Assembly (NCBI RefSeq): GCF_033807715.1
Contig: NC_084610.1
Span: 2,705,001-2,769,000 of the forward strand
Length of the DNA stretch: 64,000 nucleotides
Direction of reading: 5' to 3'
Source of the DNA: Cololabis saira
Lineage: Eukaryota > Chordata > Actinopteri > Beloniformes > Belonidae
In this document: piece by piece, positions 22,001-34,000 of the stretch
Layout: every line of letters starts with the position of its first letter
How positions within the stretch are numbered: the first letter of the stretch is position 1
Made by a program: the position numbers and the translations under genes
The notes under the pieces: model-generated
Told to the model about the DNA's origin: nothing
Database searches by the model: none
The model's input: only the letters and a program-made list of their open reading frames with translations

Positions 22001-25000
22001 TGTAATCTGGCGTGTAAATGACAGGGTCAACGCCTAAAAATTAAATAAAAGCGTGTGTCTCGCTTGTATTTTCTTTTTATGAGAAAAAATTTTTACCCAC
22101 CGCTCTCTTTGTTGTTGTCGTCGGGCCCAGTGACCTCTGGCAGCTCCTGTCGTTCACCTGTTGGTTCGTCTGTCAAAGATTCAACAACAAAACTTCACAC
22201 TGGGACATTTCAGGGTTTCTGGTTTTACTTTCTGCCATAAATAACATTTTACTCAGCAGTTACACTGTTGATGACACTTTTATACAGTTTCTGTAAAGAA
22301 AGTTGAAATCCTATGAGCATCCTGTCATCGCGGACGTTTTTGCAATTAAGATATGTTGAAAATTCAAAATCTACCAAAACCCAGAGACATACAGCTTTCC
22401 ACTCATGTTGAAGACTCTACAGCGGCCACAGGAAAGAACCACCGGTGTGCCACAGGTTTGTAATGAGTAACTCTTTGACAGTTTAAGAAAATGTAAACGG
22501 TTTCTTAAAGAAGAAAAAGACCTTTGTAAAGCATGATACACTTTACATTACAGTAAATGTAGCAGAGCTCCCACCGATAGCTTTGAGTCATGAGGGGGGT
22601 AGAATGAGACAGAACATGGACAATTATGAAGATTTATAAAGTTTTGGGGAGCAATTTCTGATATATTTGACCTTTAGTTTCAGTTTTTTTGTCAACTACA
22701 TTGTTTATTTGTGGCATCATCATTTACAAAGTAGTGAAACTAAGCTGCAGACAAATGTTCATCATGCAGAGCTGCAGTCACGAAAGAGCAAGTTTTTATG
22801 CAGAAAGAGTTCATCATTTCATCATCTAAGACTAAAACTAAAGTGTGTATATTTGGTGCTGAAAGTTTATTTCTTGTTTGATAAGAAAACATTTTGCTCA
22901 CCAGGTCCTTTGTTGCCGTCGGCCACAGTGACCTCCGTCAGCTCGTGCTCTTCACCTGTTGGTTCGTCTGTCAAAGATTCAACAACAAAACTTCACACTG
23001 GGACATTCCTGGTTTTCTAGTTTTACTTTCTGCCATCAATAACATTTTACTCAGCAGTTACACTGTTGATGAGACACTACAGTTTCTGTAAAATATGACA
23101 CTAGATGCATTAATGAGTCCTACAGAGTCTATTCAGAACCAGAACACTTTTCCCCCATTATCTTCACATCATTTTAGTATACACCCACTTTTTATAATTT
23201 TTCAAGGAGCCATGAGAAGAGCGTGAAGAATATCAAAGCGTTGAGGGAACCAAGAGGAACTTCAGAGAATAAAGAGTAAAATGTCCAAAATGGACAAGAG
23301 TTTAATGATAACTGAACTTTGATCCGTATCTCTATGTAAAAGAGATTCCAGCAATCCTGGAGAGGAAACTAACACGTCAAATGCATTCTGGGTAGCAGCC
23401 TGGGCCATTGCATCCTGATTCTGATTTCTAAACTGGCTCCAAGGCAAAAAACAATTATTTTGTTTCCCTTAACAAAAAAAAACGACACAAAAATATTCTC
23501 ACTAATTTTTTCAAGAACTTCAGGATACAAAAATGAAGCCCAAAGTCAACCACTAAAAAGCAGAGTTGCAACTACGTCCAGTTATAAGCTCAACTGAGTA
23601 AGAACTGCAATATTACAAAGTCATAAAAGCTTCACTGGACCAACTTTAATTTGGCTTTTGTTGCAGGACCGAGATGCAAAAATGGATGTAAATTCAAGCC
23701 ACTATGTAGTAATACCATTTCTGATCCGACAGCGGCGTATAGATCTACTGTGAGACAAAAGAGCCATTCAGGGCATTTCCCCCACTCCTAGATGTACGCA
23801 AAATGAAATCTGTAATAGAAACGGCTCTCATTCAAAAAACCTCCCAAATGTCAGGAAAAACCTTTTTCAGATGAATCAATAATCCAAATTAATGTAAAAA
23901 CTGTAATGGAAACACTTTGTGCACTGGATGTGAAGTAGCTGGGCAATTTAAAGTCATCAAAACCTAGTTCCTTAATCTGTTTTTGGCGTCATTAATACCA
24001 TGTAGTTGTCCTGTACTTAATCATTTAACTCTCAATAATCATCTGTTGCCTTCATCTGATGTTTTCTCAGTAACTGCAATCGCAATTATTTGTCAAACAT
24101 GAAAGATATTTTTATCCATCTTTTTCAATGTTGAGATTTTCTTTTTCGTTGCATTGCAGGATGAGATTACGAGAACTACGCTTATTAAAAAAAAAAAAAA
24201 AAGTTTAATGTAAAGACCGTCGTCCTGCAGCATTACCTTTATGCAAATTCAGAGTTTTGATTGTCTTTTGCGAAAAAATGGAACGGAAACGCGACTACTG
24301 ACGACACTGTGCTGAAATCCCATCAGAAATAAACTTTGTGGCGGGAGCTGAGACCTGAACTGTCTTGTAACATGCTGCCCCCATGTGGTCAGAACTTGTA
24401 TTGAACTTGTTCTCCTGAGTAATAAATGAAAACCTTAAAATTCCAACAACAAAATAACTGCCCTGAGGCTTCAAAGCTCACAACGTTGTCATAGATTTGA
24501 TCACTGATTCTCTCTGATAAAACTTTACTGACCAGGTTTGATGTTCTTCTCTGGGGAGTTCACAGTCGTCCCGTTTAGAGTTGGTTTCAGCTTCAGAAGT
24601 TGGGCCGACTCTTTGAACTCTTTTTAAAATGATTTTATAAAAAAAAAAAAAAACAATCATAATATTTCTGATAGACTTCCAGTTTGTTACAAATTGTTGA
24701 ACAGGATGTTTGTGGATCACAAATGGTTTTAGTCTTTACAATTGAGTCAAACTGAACTGCAGACAAATGTGATTCATGCATGAAAGAGCAAGACGTCAGT
24801 GTTTTTAAGAAGAGAGTACAAGAATTACACAAGAGGTCATTATTTATGATATAAAACTAAAGCTTTTGTGTGTACATTTGGTGCTGAGTTTATTTCTTGT
24901 TTGATAAAAAAACATTTTACTCACCGTTGTTGTGGTTCTCTACATTGTAACTCTGCTCCTGTTCTGTGTATGTTTGTCTCTCTTGTTCTGTCAAAGATTC

Positions 25001-28000
25001 AACACAACAACATCACACCGCGTCACTACTGGCTTTGTGATTTTACCGACAGGACCACGGGTCCGTTTCACAAAGCAGGTTTAGTGAGAACTCTGAGTCT
25101 GTTAACCCTGAAATGAGGGAAACTCTGAGTTTTCCGTTTCACAAAGGGAGGTAACTCAAACCAGAGAGAGAGAGGTAACTCTAGCCTGTTTCACAAAGAG
25201 AGGTAACTTAAGCTCTCGGTCAGTTACCGTAGTAACAGACGCTCTGAACCTAATCTGGTCAGTTACCGTAGTAACAGACTCTCTGAACCTAACCTGGTCA
25301 GTTACCGTAGTAACAGACTCTCTGAATCTAACCTGGTCAGTTACCGTAGTAACAGACGCTCTGAATCTAACCTGGTCGGGACCAGGTTTATTTCAGCGAA
25401 CCTGGAGTTTCTCTCCGTCTCCTCCCTCAGTGGCGTCAATTCAGCCAATGGACCTTTACACAATACGCATCCGTTTTCTGCACCACGGACAGTAAGAGCA
25501 GAGTTAGAGAGCAGAAAAGGCTCATCTAACAAACGCAATTTAACTTGTTCACTTTATTCACTATGTCAGTGCAACAATATCACAGGGACATCCCAGTTTA
25601 ACTTCAAACAGTTAAAGTCCAAATGCAAAAAAGGAGAGGGAGAGTAAAAAAAAGTCAACTATTTCCCTTAAACAGATGTATAAGAGGATTTATATCTTAC
25701 TTTGAGATGAACTTGCATAATTAATCCATCAGTGGCTAACAGCCTCGTTAATATCTTCTGGACCCATCACTTGCCTTCTTTCTTTTTTTTATTGCGTGGT
25801 TGTCTGCTTCCTTTTCATTTTTGTAAGTTAGTAACACTGCAGAGCGCACTAAAAACGAGATTGATAGCTACCACTGTCGTCAGGGACGCTGGGACATTTC
25901 AAGATATGAGGGGGGTACAAGTGTTGGGAAAGATAATACCTACTGAAATCCATCATGTTGTTTTGATATTCATTTGTAGTTATTTTATATGTATTAAGTA
26001 ATAGAATAAATCAATACAAATAGACACAGAGTAATTCCATAAATGTATTTAAAAAAATAAAACATTTACATTCTCCCCTGAAGCCGAGGTGTGGCAGCTG
26101 CCATACCCAATTGACGGCCCTGATCTAAATGACAATAAAATTTCATTTTTTTCCCCCAAAATATGCTCTCATACTCGCCATATGTACGTATTAACACTTC
26201 TAACTCCAGTGGTGTGGAGTATGTGGATCTTGAGATGCAAACTGATGTTTCCTCAAAGGGATTTTGTAAATTGAAATGATAAATAAAGTTAAAAAGAAAA
26301 AAAAGAAAATATATGTCGCTCTTTTGTGTCGCCGGTTGCCATGGTGAATCCTTGTATCAGCGCTCTACTGATGATGGCTTTTGATTTCCCTCACGCACGA
26401 GCTTAACTCCAGGTGAAACTACTTAGAGTTGAGTAAATTACCTCAAATCCGCTGTTCTGGAACCGAAAACTCAGAGTTTCCGATCTCAGAGTAGATCAAC
26501 TAAGAGTTCAGGATTAGACTCAGAGTTTGTTGAACCTGCTTTGTGAAACGGACCCCAGGGGCCTGTACTACGAAGCAAGTTCAACATATCCAGGATATCT
26601 TTTCCTTATCCAGATTCACTAACCCGGACAATTGCAATCACGCTAAGCGGTCACACGACGGTGGTTATCAACTCGGTATATCAACCCAGGTTTCTCCAAT
26701 CTGGATATGAGCGCGTGCACATAAAAGGGGCGGTGTTTTCAGCGCATGACCAATCGCAAGCATGGAGAAGTCCGCTGTCAGAGCCGCTTATTTCAGTAGC
26801 GAAGAGCAAACAATAATTTTACGGAAATATGATGAGTATAGGCATATAATACAGGCAAAAAGCAACACAGTTGCAGCTGCAAAATGCAGGAAAGACAGCT
26901 GGCAAAAGATCGCTGACTGTATAAATGCGTAAATTCATAGGGATATAAACATATATTTGAATATTCTGGGAATCTTAATCTTAAACTGTAAACCATGATC
27001 AGCAATATTAAAATAATAAAAGGCTTGCAATATTTCAGTTGATTTGTAATGAATCCAGAATGTATGACATTTTTCTTGTTTTTGTGTTTGCATTACAGAA
27101 AATCACAATATTCTAATTTTCTGAGACAGTCTGTATATATTGGTTCTATAACTATTGTTGTTGACCGATAACTTGTGCTGATGCTGTACCAAAGAATTGG
27201 GTTTTTTTATTTATTTTATTTAATTTTTTATTTTTTCAGGAGGGGGGTATTTAGTATTTTAAAGTGACTTCTCAGAATGTTCGAGGGACGAAATTGAAAA
27301 TCCCTTTTTTGCTATCCCCTTACAAATGCATCTTCTTTTTCATTTCTTCTTGATTTATTTATTTAATTGGTATTCGTTTTGGATTGACTGTATATCGGAT
27401 TTTGGGTGATGATTTGTTTTATTTATTCATTGATTGATTTATTTTTTATTTTCTCCTCCACCTCTTTTTTCTTTTTTTCCTTTTTTTTTGGATCGTTATA
27501 CAGGTACTCATCAGGGAAAGCAAAGGGGTTTTGGTGGTCCCTGAATACGCGTTCTCTTCGGAGGGATCCTCTCATGATCCGCGCTCCAAGCTCCACTGGA
27601 TTCTCTTCGAAAGGGCATGTCATTTTCCAAGAGAGCTGATTGGTCAGTGGGCGGTGCTTTTATACCCGGCGATCTGTATCTCGAACATAACCTGCTCCGG
27701 AGCAGGTTAGCGGTTCAGCATAAGTTACCATGGCGATGTACCCCGGTGAGAAGTGAACCACCGTCGTAGTCCTGAAAACCCAGGGTTAAACCTGAAGTTA
27801 CCTCGCTAACCCCAAATCCCGCTTCGTAGTACAGGCCCCAGGTGTCATCTCTTTGTTATTAGATTATTCAGACCTTAGACCTGTTGAACGCTGTTAATTC
27901 AGGTGTTTTTCATTATAAAAAGGAAAGTGAGAGAATATTTTCCTCCCACTTTTTTAAACATAAACACTTCTATTTCTACACTTCTACACACATTTATTAA

Positions 28001-31000
28001 ATACCCTTTTTTTCAACATGCTGCCACTTTTCTTTGTACGAACAGGTTTACAAAACTAATTTGTTTACAGATGACTTTGACCAAATTATTTAAACCTTTA
28101 TGAATTTAGATTTAAACAACGTTAATGTCATTACTAAACTAACTTTTCTTTATTCTGCCACTGCAACTTTTTTCTCCTCTTCACTTTTTAAATTGTTATT
28201 ATGTAAATCACCTTGAATTGCCTTGTTGCTGAAAAGTGCTGTACAAATAAACTTTAGGCTTAAAAAAATCATTATTCTGCTCCAAAAAAAACGTATTTCT
28301 TCACTAAGAAATACAATGAGATATTTAGTTGTGGTGAATTTCATCTCTTTCTCTGGCGTCCCCAGTTTTACAATTAAGATTAAAACAATTAAACTGTGTG
28401 TCTAAGTTACCAAGAATAACACTTGAGAGATGATCCAGATTTCAGTAGATGTAATTAAACAGTTGCATGCAAAAGGGTCAGAACATTCATCAGGCGTCTT
28501 GATGCAGGATAACGATGAAATAAAGGAAGGATACTGATTTTAAGGCATAAAGGATGATTCATCTTGCGATTTTAGTCGACAAAATCATCTTTAAGGTCAG
28601 TGTTAATCTTTTTTTGAGCAGACTACCAGTCTGTACACTTAGGGCCTGATTTACTAAAGGTTTGCGTGCGTAAAAACGTGTGCAAACTTGACAGCACTCG
28701 CAAACCAAAGTGCAAGCTGATCTACTAACAGCGTGCAAAAAGGACTGCGCCTCTCAAATGAGCAAAATAGCACACGCAATTCATTTAGTACTTTTGCCCT
28801 GATGAATAATCAATATGGGGCGTACCTGCCAGAAAGCGCTAAATACTGGGAGGGGAAAATGCAAATATCTCCATTTACCACGCGCAATGAGATTTATCAA
28901 GCCTGAAAGTTTTTGCGGGGATTGTGATTGCGTCTGTATTTAATACGTTCGCAACACCTCATTTAAATACTGAGTTTGCACCTGTTATCAATTCCGCGAG
29001 CATTCTTAGTTGATCACCCGCAAAACACACAACAACAGCACGTGCAAACTTTTTCAGTTCACACGCAATTTAGTACTCTTTATTTAGGATCTTAGTAAAT
29101 CGGGCCCTTAGTTGGGCCAAGGCTACATTTTGCTGCTCTCAGCAGTTTTGGTTTAATCAAGTGGCCAAGGACACGTTTACATCCCAAACCTGCGTATCAA
29201 TCTGTGTGTGTGTTTATGATGATGACAGACTAACATACATCTAGTACAATGAATGTGACAGTTTAATGAGTACTTACTTTTGTTACAAATAAAATACGAG
29301 ACCAGAGCCACAACAACCAGGACAACCAGGACCAGTGGAATCCCTATCCCTATAGCACTGATTGGACGGTTCCTTATTCCTACAAAAAAAAACAGGAGAG
29401 CGAGAGAAACATTTAAGTTTCATTACACAGGCATCAGAACGGCTTGTCCTAAAAAAAGAGGAAAATTCTCGACGTGGACGAGTGAGGGCGCAACGCGCCC
29501 GAACCCTCTAGGGGGGTCCGGGGGCATGCCCCCCCGAAAAATGTTGAAAATAGACTCAAAATGGTGCATTCTGGTGGTCTTTTATCAATCTCTAACATCA
29601 CAGTTTGTTTACTGTGCGTGACTCTGACGCTGGTTAGTAATTAAGGAGTTAAAACTCACTCGCCACTTAGGGGACTCAGTAGCCAGCAGAAACGGCAGTA
29701 GGAGCATTTATTACATTTATTAACTGTAGTGCCGCTATTATGAGAGGTTATTTCTCACAGTATTAGCCTAAAGGGACTTAAGGCTGATTTCTGGTCCCGC
29801 GTTACACCAACACAGAGCCTACGGCCGTACGGTGCGCGTCGCCGCGTACCCTACGCCGTAGGCTCTGCGTCGATTTAACGCAGAACCATAATTCAGGCTT
29901 CACTCACTGCCGCAACATGTTGCCTCCAGTCATTTCAATGAGAAGCACACCGCAAAACTGCATTGCATATTCAGCGCCGCACAGAGGCTCCTGTGGAGGT
30001 TATTTCCCGAAGAATACCGGACAATATTACTCCTTTTTATGGTCTTTATTTCCACTGCTCTGTCACACACTCGTTAACACTTCAGCCGGGACTACTTTCC
30101 GCACCGCCGCCGCGTTCTCCTTACCGGTGCATTCAGATCAATGCGCGTGTACACAAAACAGTCCCTGAATAAAACTCTCATATGACAGCTCCCAAATGGA
30201 AATGATTTTTGATTTCTGAATGAATGGATAGATACGTCGCTTATTTCTTGCATATTATTTTTTTTCTTTTCTGGCCTGGTGCATCGCGTTTTCGAGTCCG
30301 TTGTTTGGGGAATTTTTTTTTTTTTCCCCCGTTCCGCGGAAATTTTTTGCTGAGACCAAAATCCGCGGAATTCCGCGGATCCGCGGAAGATTCTGATGCC
30401 TGATTACAATGTATCTTGGGATTCAATCATAACTTGACTCCTGAGAGAATTGAAGACGTGAGCCGATAAACAGTGATGTGTGAAAACTCACCAGTTAAAG
30501 GGTTGCTTATGTGTTCACTCTCCTTGCGGCTGACAGGGTTTTCCAGGACACAGCCGATGGGATTTTCCTGGTTCTTCTATAAAATGAACAAACGGCTTAT
30601 AAAATATCTGCAGACAATCCAAACTTACATTTTATTTTGAAATGATGAACAAGCATCAGAGATTGTACCAGCGAACACAAAGAGATGGGACCAAGAAACA
30701 ACTAAACTGCAGCTGGACACTGAACTGTTAGCCGAGGTTTACCGTCGTTTTAATCGACTGAAAAGGTTCACCAGTGTCATTGTGGCAGTTTACATCCCGT
30801 CGTCAGCGAGGACAGACGCGAGGGTGACATCAGCTCTGCTGTTGCTAAGTTACAGACACACAACCCAGCGCGTTCTGAGCCATCACTGATGACTTCAACC
30901 ACGTCTCTCTCTCTCCCACATTTTCCACAATTCAACAGTTTATCAAGTGTTTTCCCGGGGAAAACAAAATGTCAGAGATGCATAAAGCTCCTCTGCATGA

Positions 31001-34000
31001 CCTTCTCTTGGGAAGATGAATCCTGTCTCTCTCCGTCACCTACAAACTCATCATCCAGAGGGAACCTGTGGCCATAACGACGGTCGGGAGGTGGTCACAA
31101 GGCTGCAGAAACTCTGCTGCAGAAACTCTGCAGGGGGTCTTGAGGCTACAAACTGGGGGCCAGTCCCAATCCCCCCCTAGTCCTACTTTTCAGCCCTACT
31201 CCTAAATCTTGCGCGTTCCTGTGACGGTAGTGGTGTCCCAATTCCTCTTTGCATCTAGGGGGAGTGCGGAAAACGAGGGCTAGTGGATATGAATCTAGCC
31301 CTTCACAGTGAGGGATTTCAGATGTTGACTTCGCGACCAAAAACATTTCCCAGAATGTCATCATTTGCGGACTGAATCAAACAAAAAAACATGGCGGAAA
31401 TTTCTAATTTTTAGTGAATAAAATCAATATTTTGAGTTAGTTTCTGCATAAAAATGCGTTTTGATTACATTTCTAGCGAGAAAAATATATTTTAGTTTCA
31501 TAATATTCACTCAGTGAATGTACATAATCACTCGTTTGCCCGTTGTTGCGAAGATCACGCCAGAATAAAGGCTGACTTATGGTTCCGCGTTACACCAACG
31601 CAGAGCCTACGCCGTAGGTTACGCGGCGACGGTGTGCGTCGCCGTGTAACCTACACCGTAGGCTCTGCGTCGATTTAACGCAGAACCATAAATCAGCTTC
31701 CTGATATGGTGTGACGTATGTGCAAACGTAACTACGCAGTCGCTTACGTACCCGACCGTAAACCACGCAGTGACATAACAAGTGGTGTCCCAATCCCTAG
31801 GGAAGATTACAAGGGCCCTACCGCTGTGGCTTCATTTTTAGGGCTAGTGGTAGTGAGTGAGGGCTAGTGGTAGAAAGTAGGGGGTGTATTGGGATTGGCC
31901 CTGGGATTCACTCTGTGAGCCGCATGGAGAGGAACGAGTGTGTGATTGACCACGGTACAGGAGGAAGCTGGAGCAGTGTTTCCCCAACCCTGGTCCTCGG
32001 GGAGACTGACCTGATTGTTTTAGATGTTTCCCTGCATCACCCTGATACAAATATCTGTGTCATTAAAAGACTTGTACAGACCTTGATGATGAGCTGATGA
32101 TGATGATTAATTAGAATCAGGTGTGTTGCTGCAAGACACCTAAAACATGCAGGATAGTTTCCCCCTGGGCCAGGGTTGGGAAATCCATAAGAGGTATGTG
32201 GTCAGAGATCACAGGCTTCACGCAGAGGGAGGACCAGATACAGTAGATGAAGTCTGGACCAATGAACTGAACACATTTGTCAACAATCCCAGAATCCTCC
32301 TCTCCTGCTCCCAGCCAAACAGACCTCCCAATCTTGACCCACAGCTTCCCTGTCCCATCTCAGCTGCTCGTCCTCCACCTGTGTCATGGATCTTACTACT
32401 GCTGCATCATTGTTACCACTTCAGAAGGTGCTGCCCAGATGTTTCATGGCATGGTGTGGAACAATCCTCTTCATTTGAATGTGAAAAGAAAAAGGAGAGT
32501 GTGGCACAGGTGTGCCCCATCAACCTCTCCACCCTGCCTGGCTACATAAGGAGTGGCTGCACAGCAGCAAGGGGTCTCTGCTGAAGGTGCTGGTGTATGT
32601 GTGTCTGCAGTGAAGGAGTGAATAAACCGGTTCCTGCACAAAACTCTGTGTCCTCGGCCCCACTGGCAACGAGCTTGCTACAGAGAGGATTGTGGATTTT
32701 CGGAGGGCCAGGAATTAGTTAAATAGTTCAGGGCAGGAGAAGTGGTGGAGGAGTATAAAAACCTCTGTGTTCACCTGGACAACATATAACATTGATATTG
32801 TTAATGGAAAGGACAGAGGAGACTCTACTTCTTAAGGAAGCTTAGGTTCAGCGTTTGCAGCAAGATGATGTACATGTATATCATCTATAAGTTTGTTGTG
32901 GAGAGTTCAAAGCAGCATCAGAGCCAGTGACTTAAAGAAACTTAACAAACTGATAAAGAAGTCTGGCTCTGTTCTGGAGCTGAATGTTCCTCCCTCCCTT
33001 GCACATTCATTAAATGATGAACATCATGGAAAACCCTGAGTATCCTCTTCACAACACAGCGATTTTGTCATGACTTGGGGATGTAGGACCCAGATTGTTT
33101 CGGATGTCCTTCTTGTCCACAGCAATAAACCTCTACAATGACACTGCAGTGACGTCAATCAAGACAACTGCAGCAACTAATTTCCCTTTGGGGATTAACA
33201 AAATATTTATCAATCTGAATTCAGAGGCGAGACCAAATACAAGGATGATCTGGGGCCTCATTTATAAAGCTTGCTTGCGCACAAAACAGGGCTGAAAGAT
33301 GCGCAAGCCACCTTCTACGCAAAGGTTGGGATTTAAAAAGAAAAAACTAACCGAAAAATCTGCGTATCCCTACGGCAACCCTGACCCTCCCGTACGAACT
33401 TACTTAAGATATGGGGAACTGGCTACGCAGGCTGTGAGGTGGTGAAATGAAGCCAGATTCATGTCATACTCTTAATGTCATCACATATCAGACTTATAAT
33501 ATACTAGCGCTGATCGTGTCCCTCTGTGTTTGAAGCTCAGAGTCAGTCACCCACCGCGACAACCGTAGAGTGACTGAGGACAGAACAAATGAGGGGCTCC
33601 GTAGAGCCTTTAGGGGCTCTACGGAGCCCACCGAAAAAACTAGGGATGCACTGAAATGAAAATTGGAGGCGGAAACTGAAGCGGAATAAAATTTAAAGAC
33701 TTGGCTGAATACTGAGTACCGAATAGCCTACGGAATGCGGTTGTTCACAGTTTTTCATTTATTTTGTCATTTTTTTCACAATTGCATAGATAAAATTGCA
33801 ATGACATTATTAACAACAAAAACAGTAAACTAATGAGTTGAGCCACTGTCAAGCAGCTGGCGATGCTGTTGCTTAAATTGACCAAAACGTGGCTCTCTAA
33901 CATCACAGTTTGTGTACTGTGCGTGACTCTGATGCTGGTTAGTAATTAAGGAGTTAAAACTCACTCGCCACCAGTGTTGGGACTAACGCGTTATTTAGTA

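Larger units (their letters stand above)
22060..23100. repeat. Tandem duplication containing exons 9 and 10
   Basis: About 22060-22300 and 22860-23100 are close copies. They share the donor flank, the exon, and then gttcgtctgtcaaagattc..cttcacactgggacat and ataacattttactcagcagttacactgttgatga downstream. The spacing is about 800 bp. Confidence 0.8.
26559..27838. mobile_element. PIF/Harbinger element with Myb and nuclease exons
   Basis: Ends GGGCCTGTACTACGAAGC on both sides, flanked by CAG (26556-26558 and 27839-27841). It carries a Myb-like exon at the left (26762-26932, plus strand) and a transposase N-terminal exon at the right (27423-27623, minus strand). This convergent layout is that of an autonomous Harbinger element, but at 1.28 kb the nuclease core is deleted. 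Confidence 0.85.

Noticed and set aside
22055..23020. Plus-strand frames with SSCRSPVGSSVKDSTTKLHTGTF
   Set aside because: Antisense shadows of gene B tail exons 9 and 10 and their duplicated flanks.
24925..24987. ITSM/ITIM signalling motif in the receptor tail
   Set aside because: TYTEQE and SYNVEN do not satisfy TxYxx[VI] or [SIVL]xYxx[IVL].
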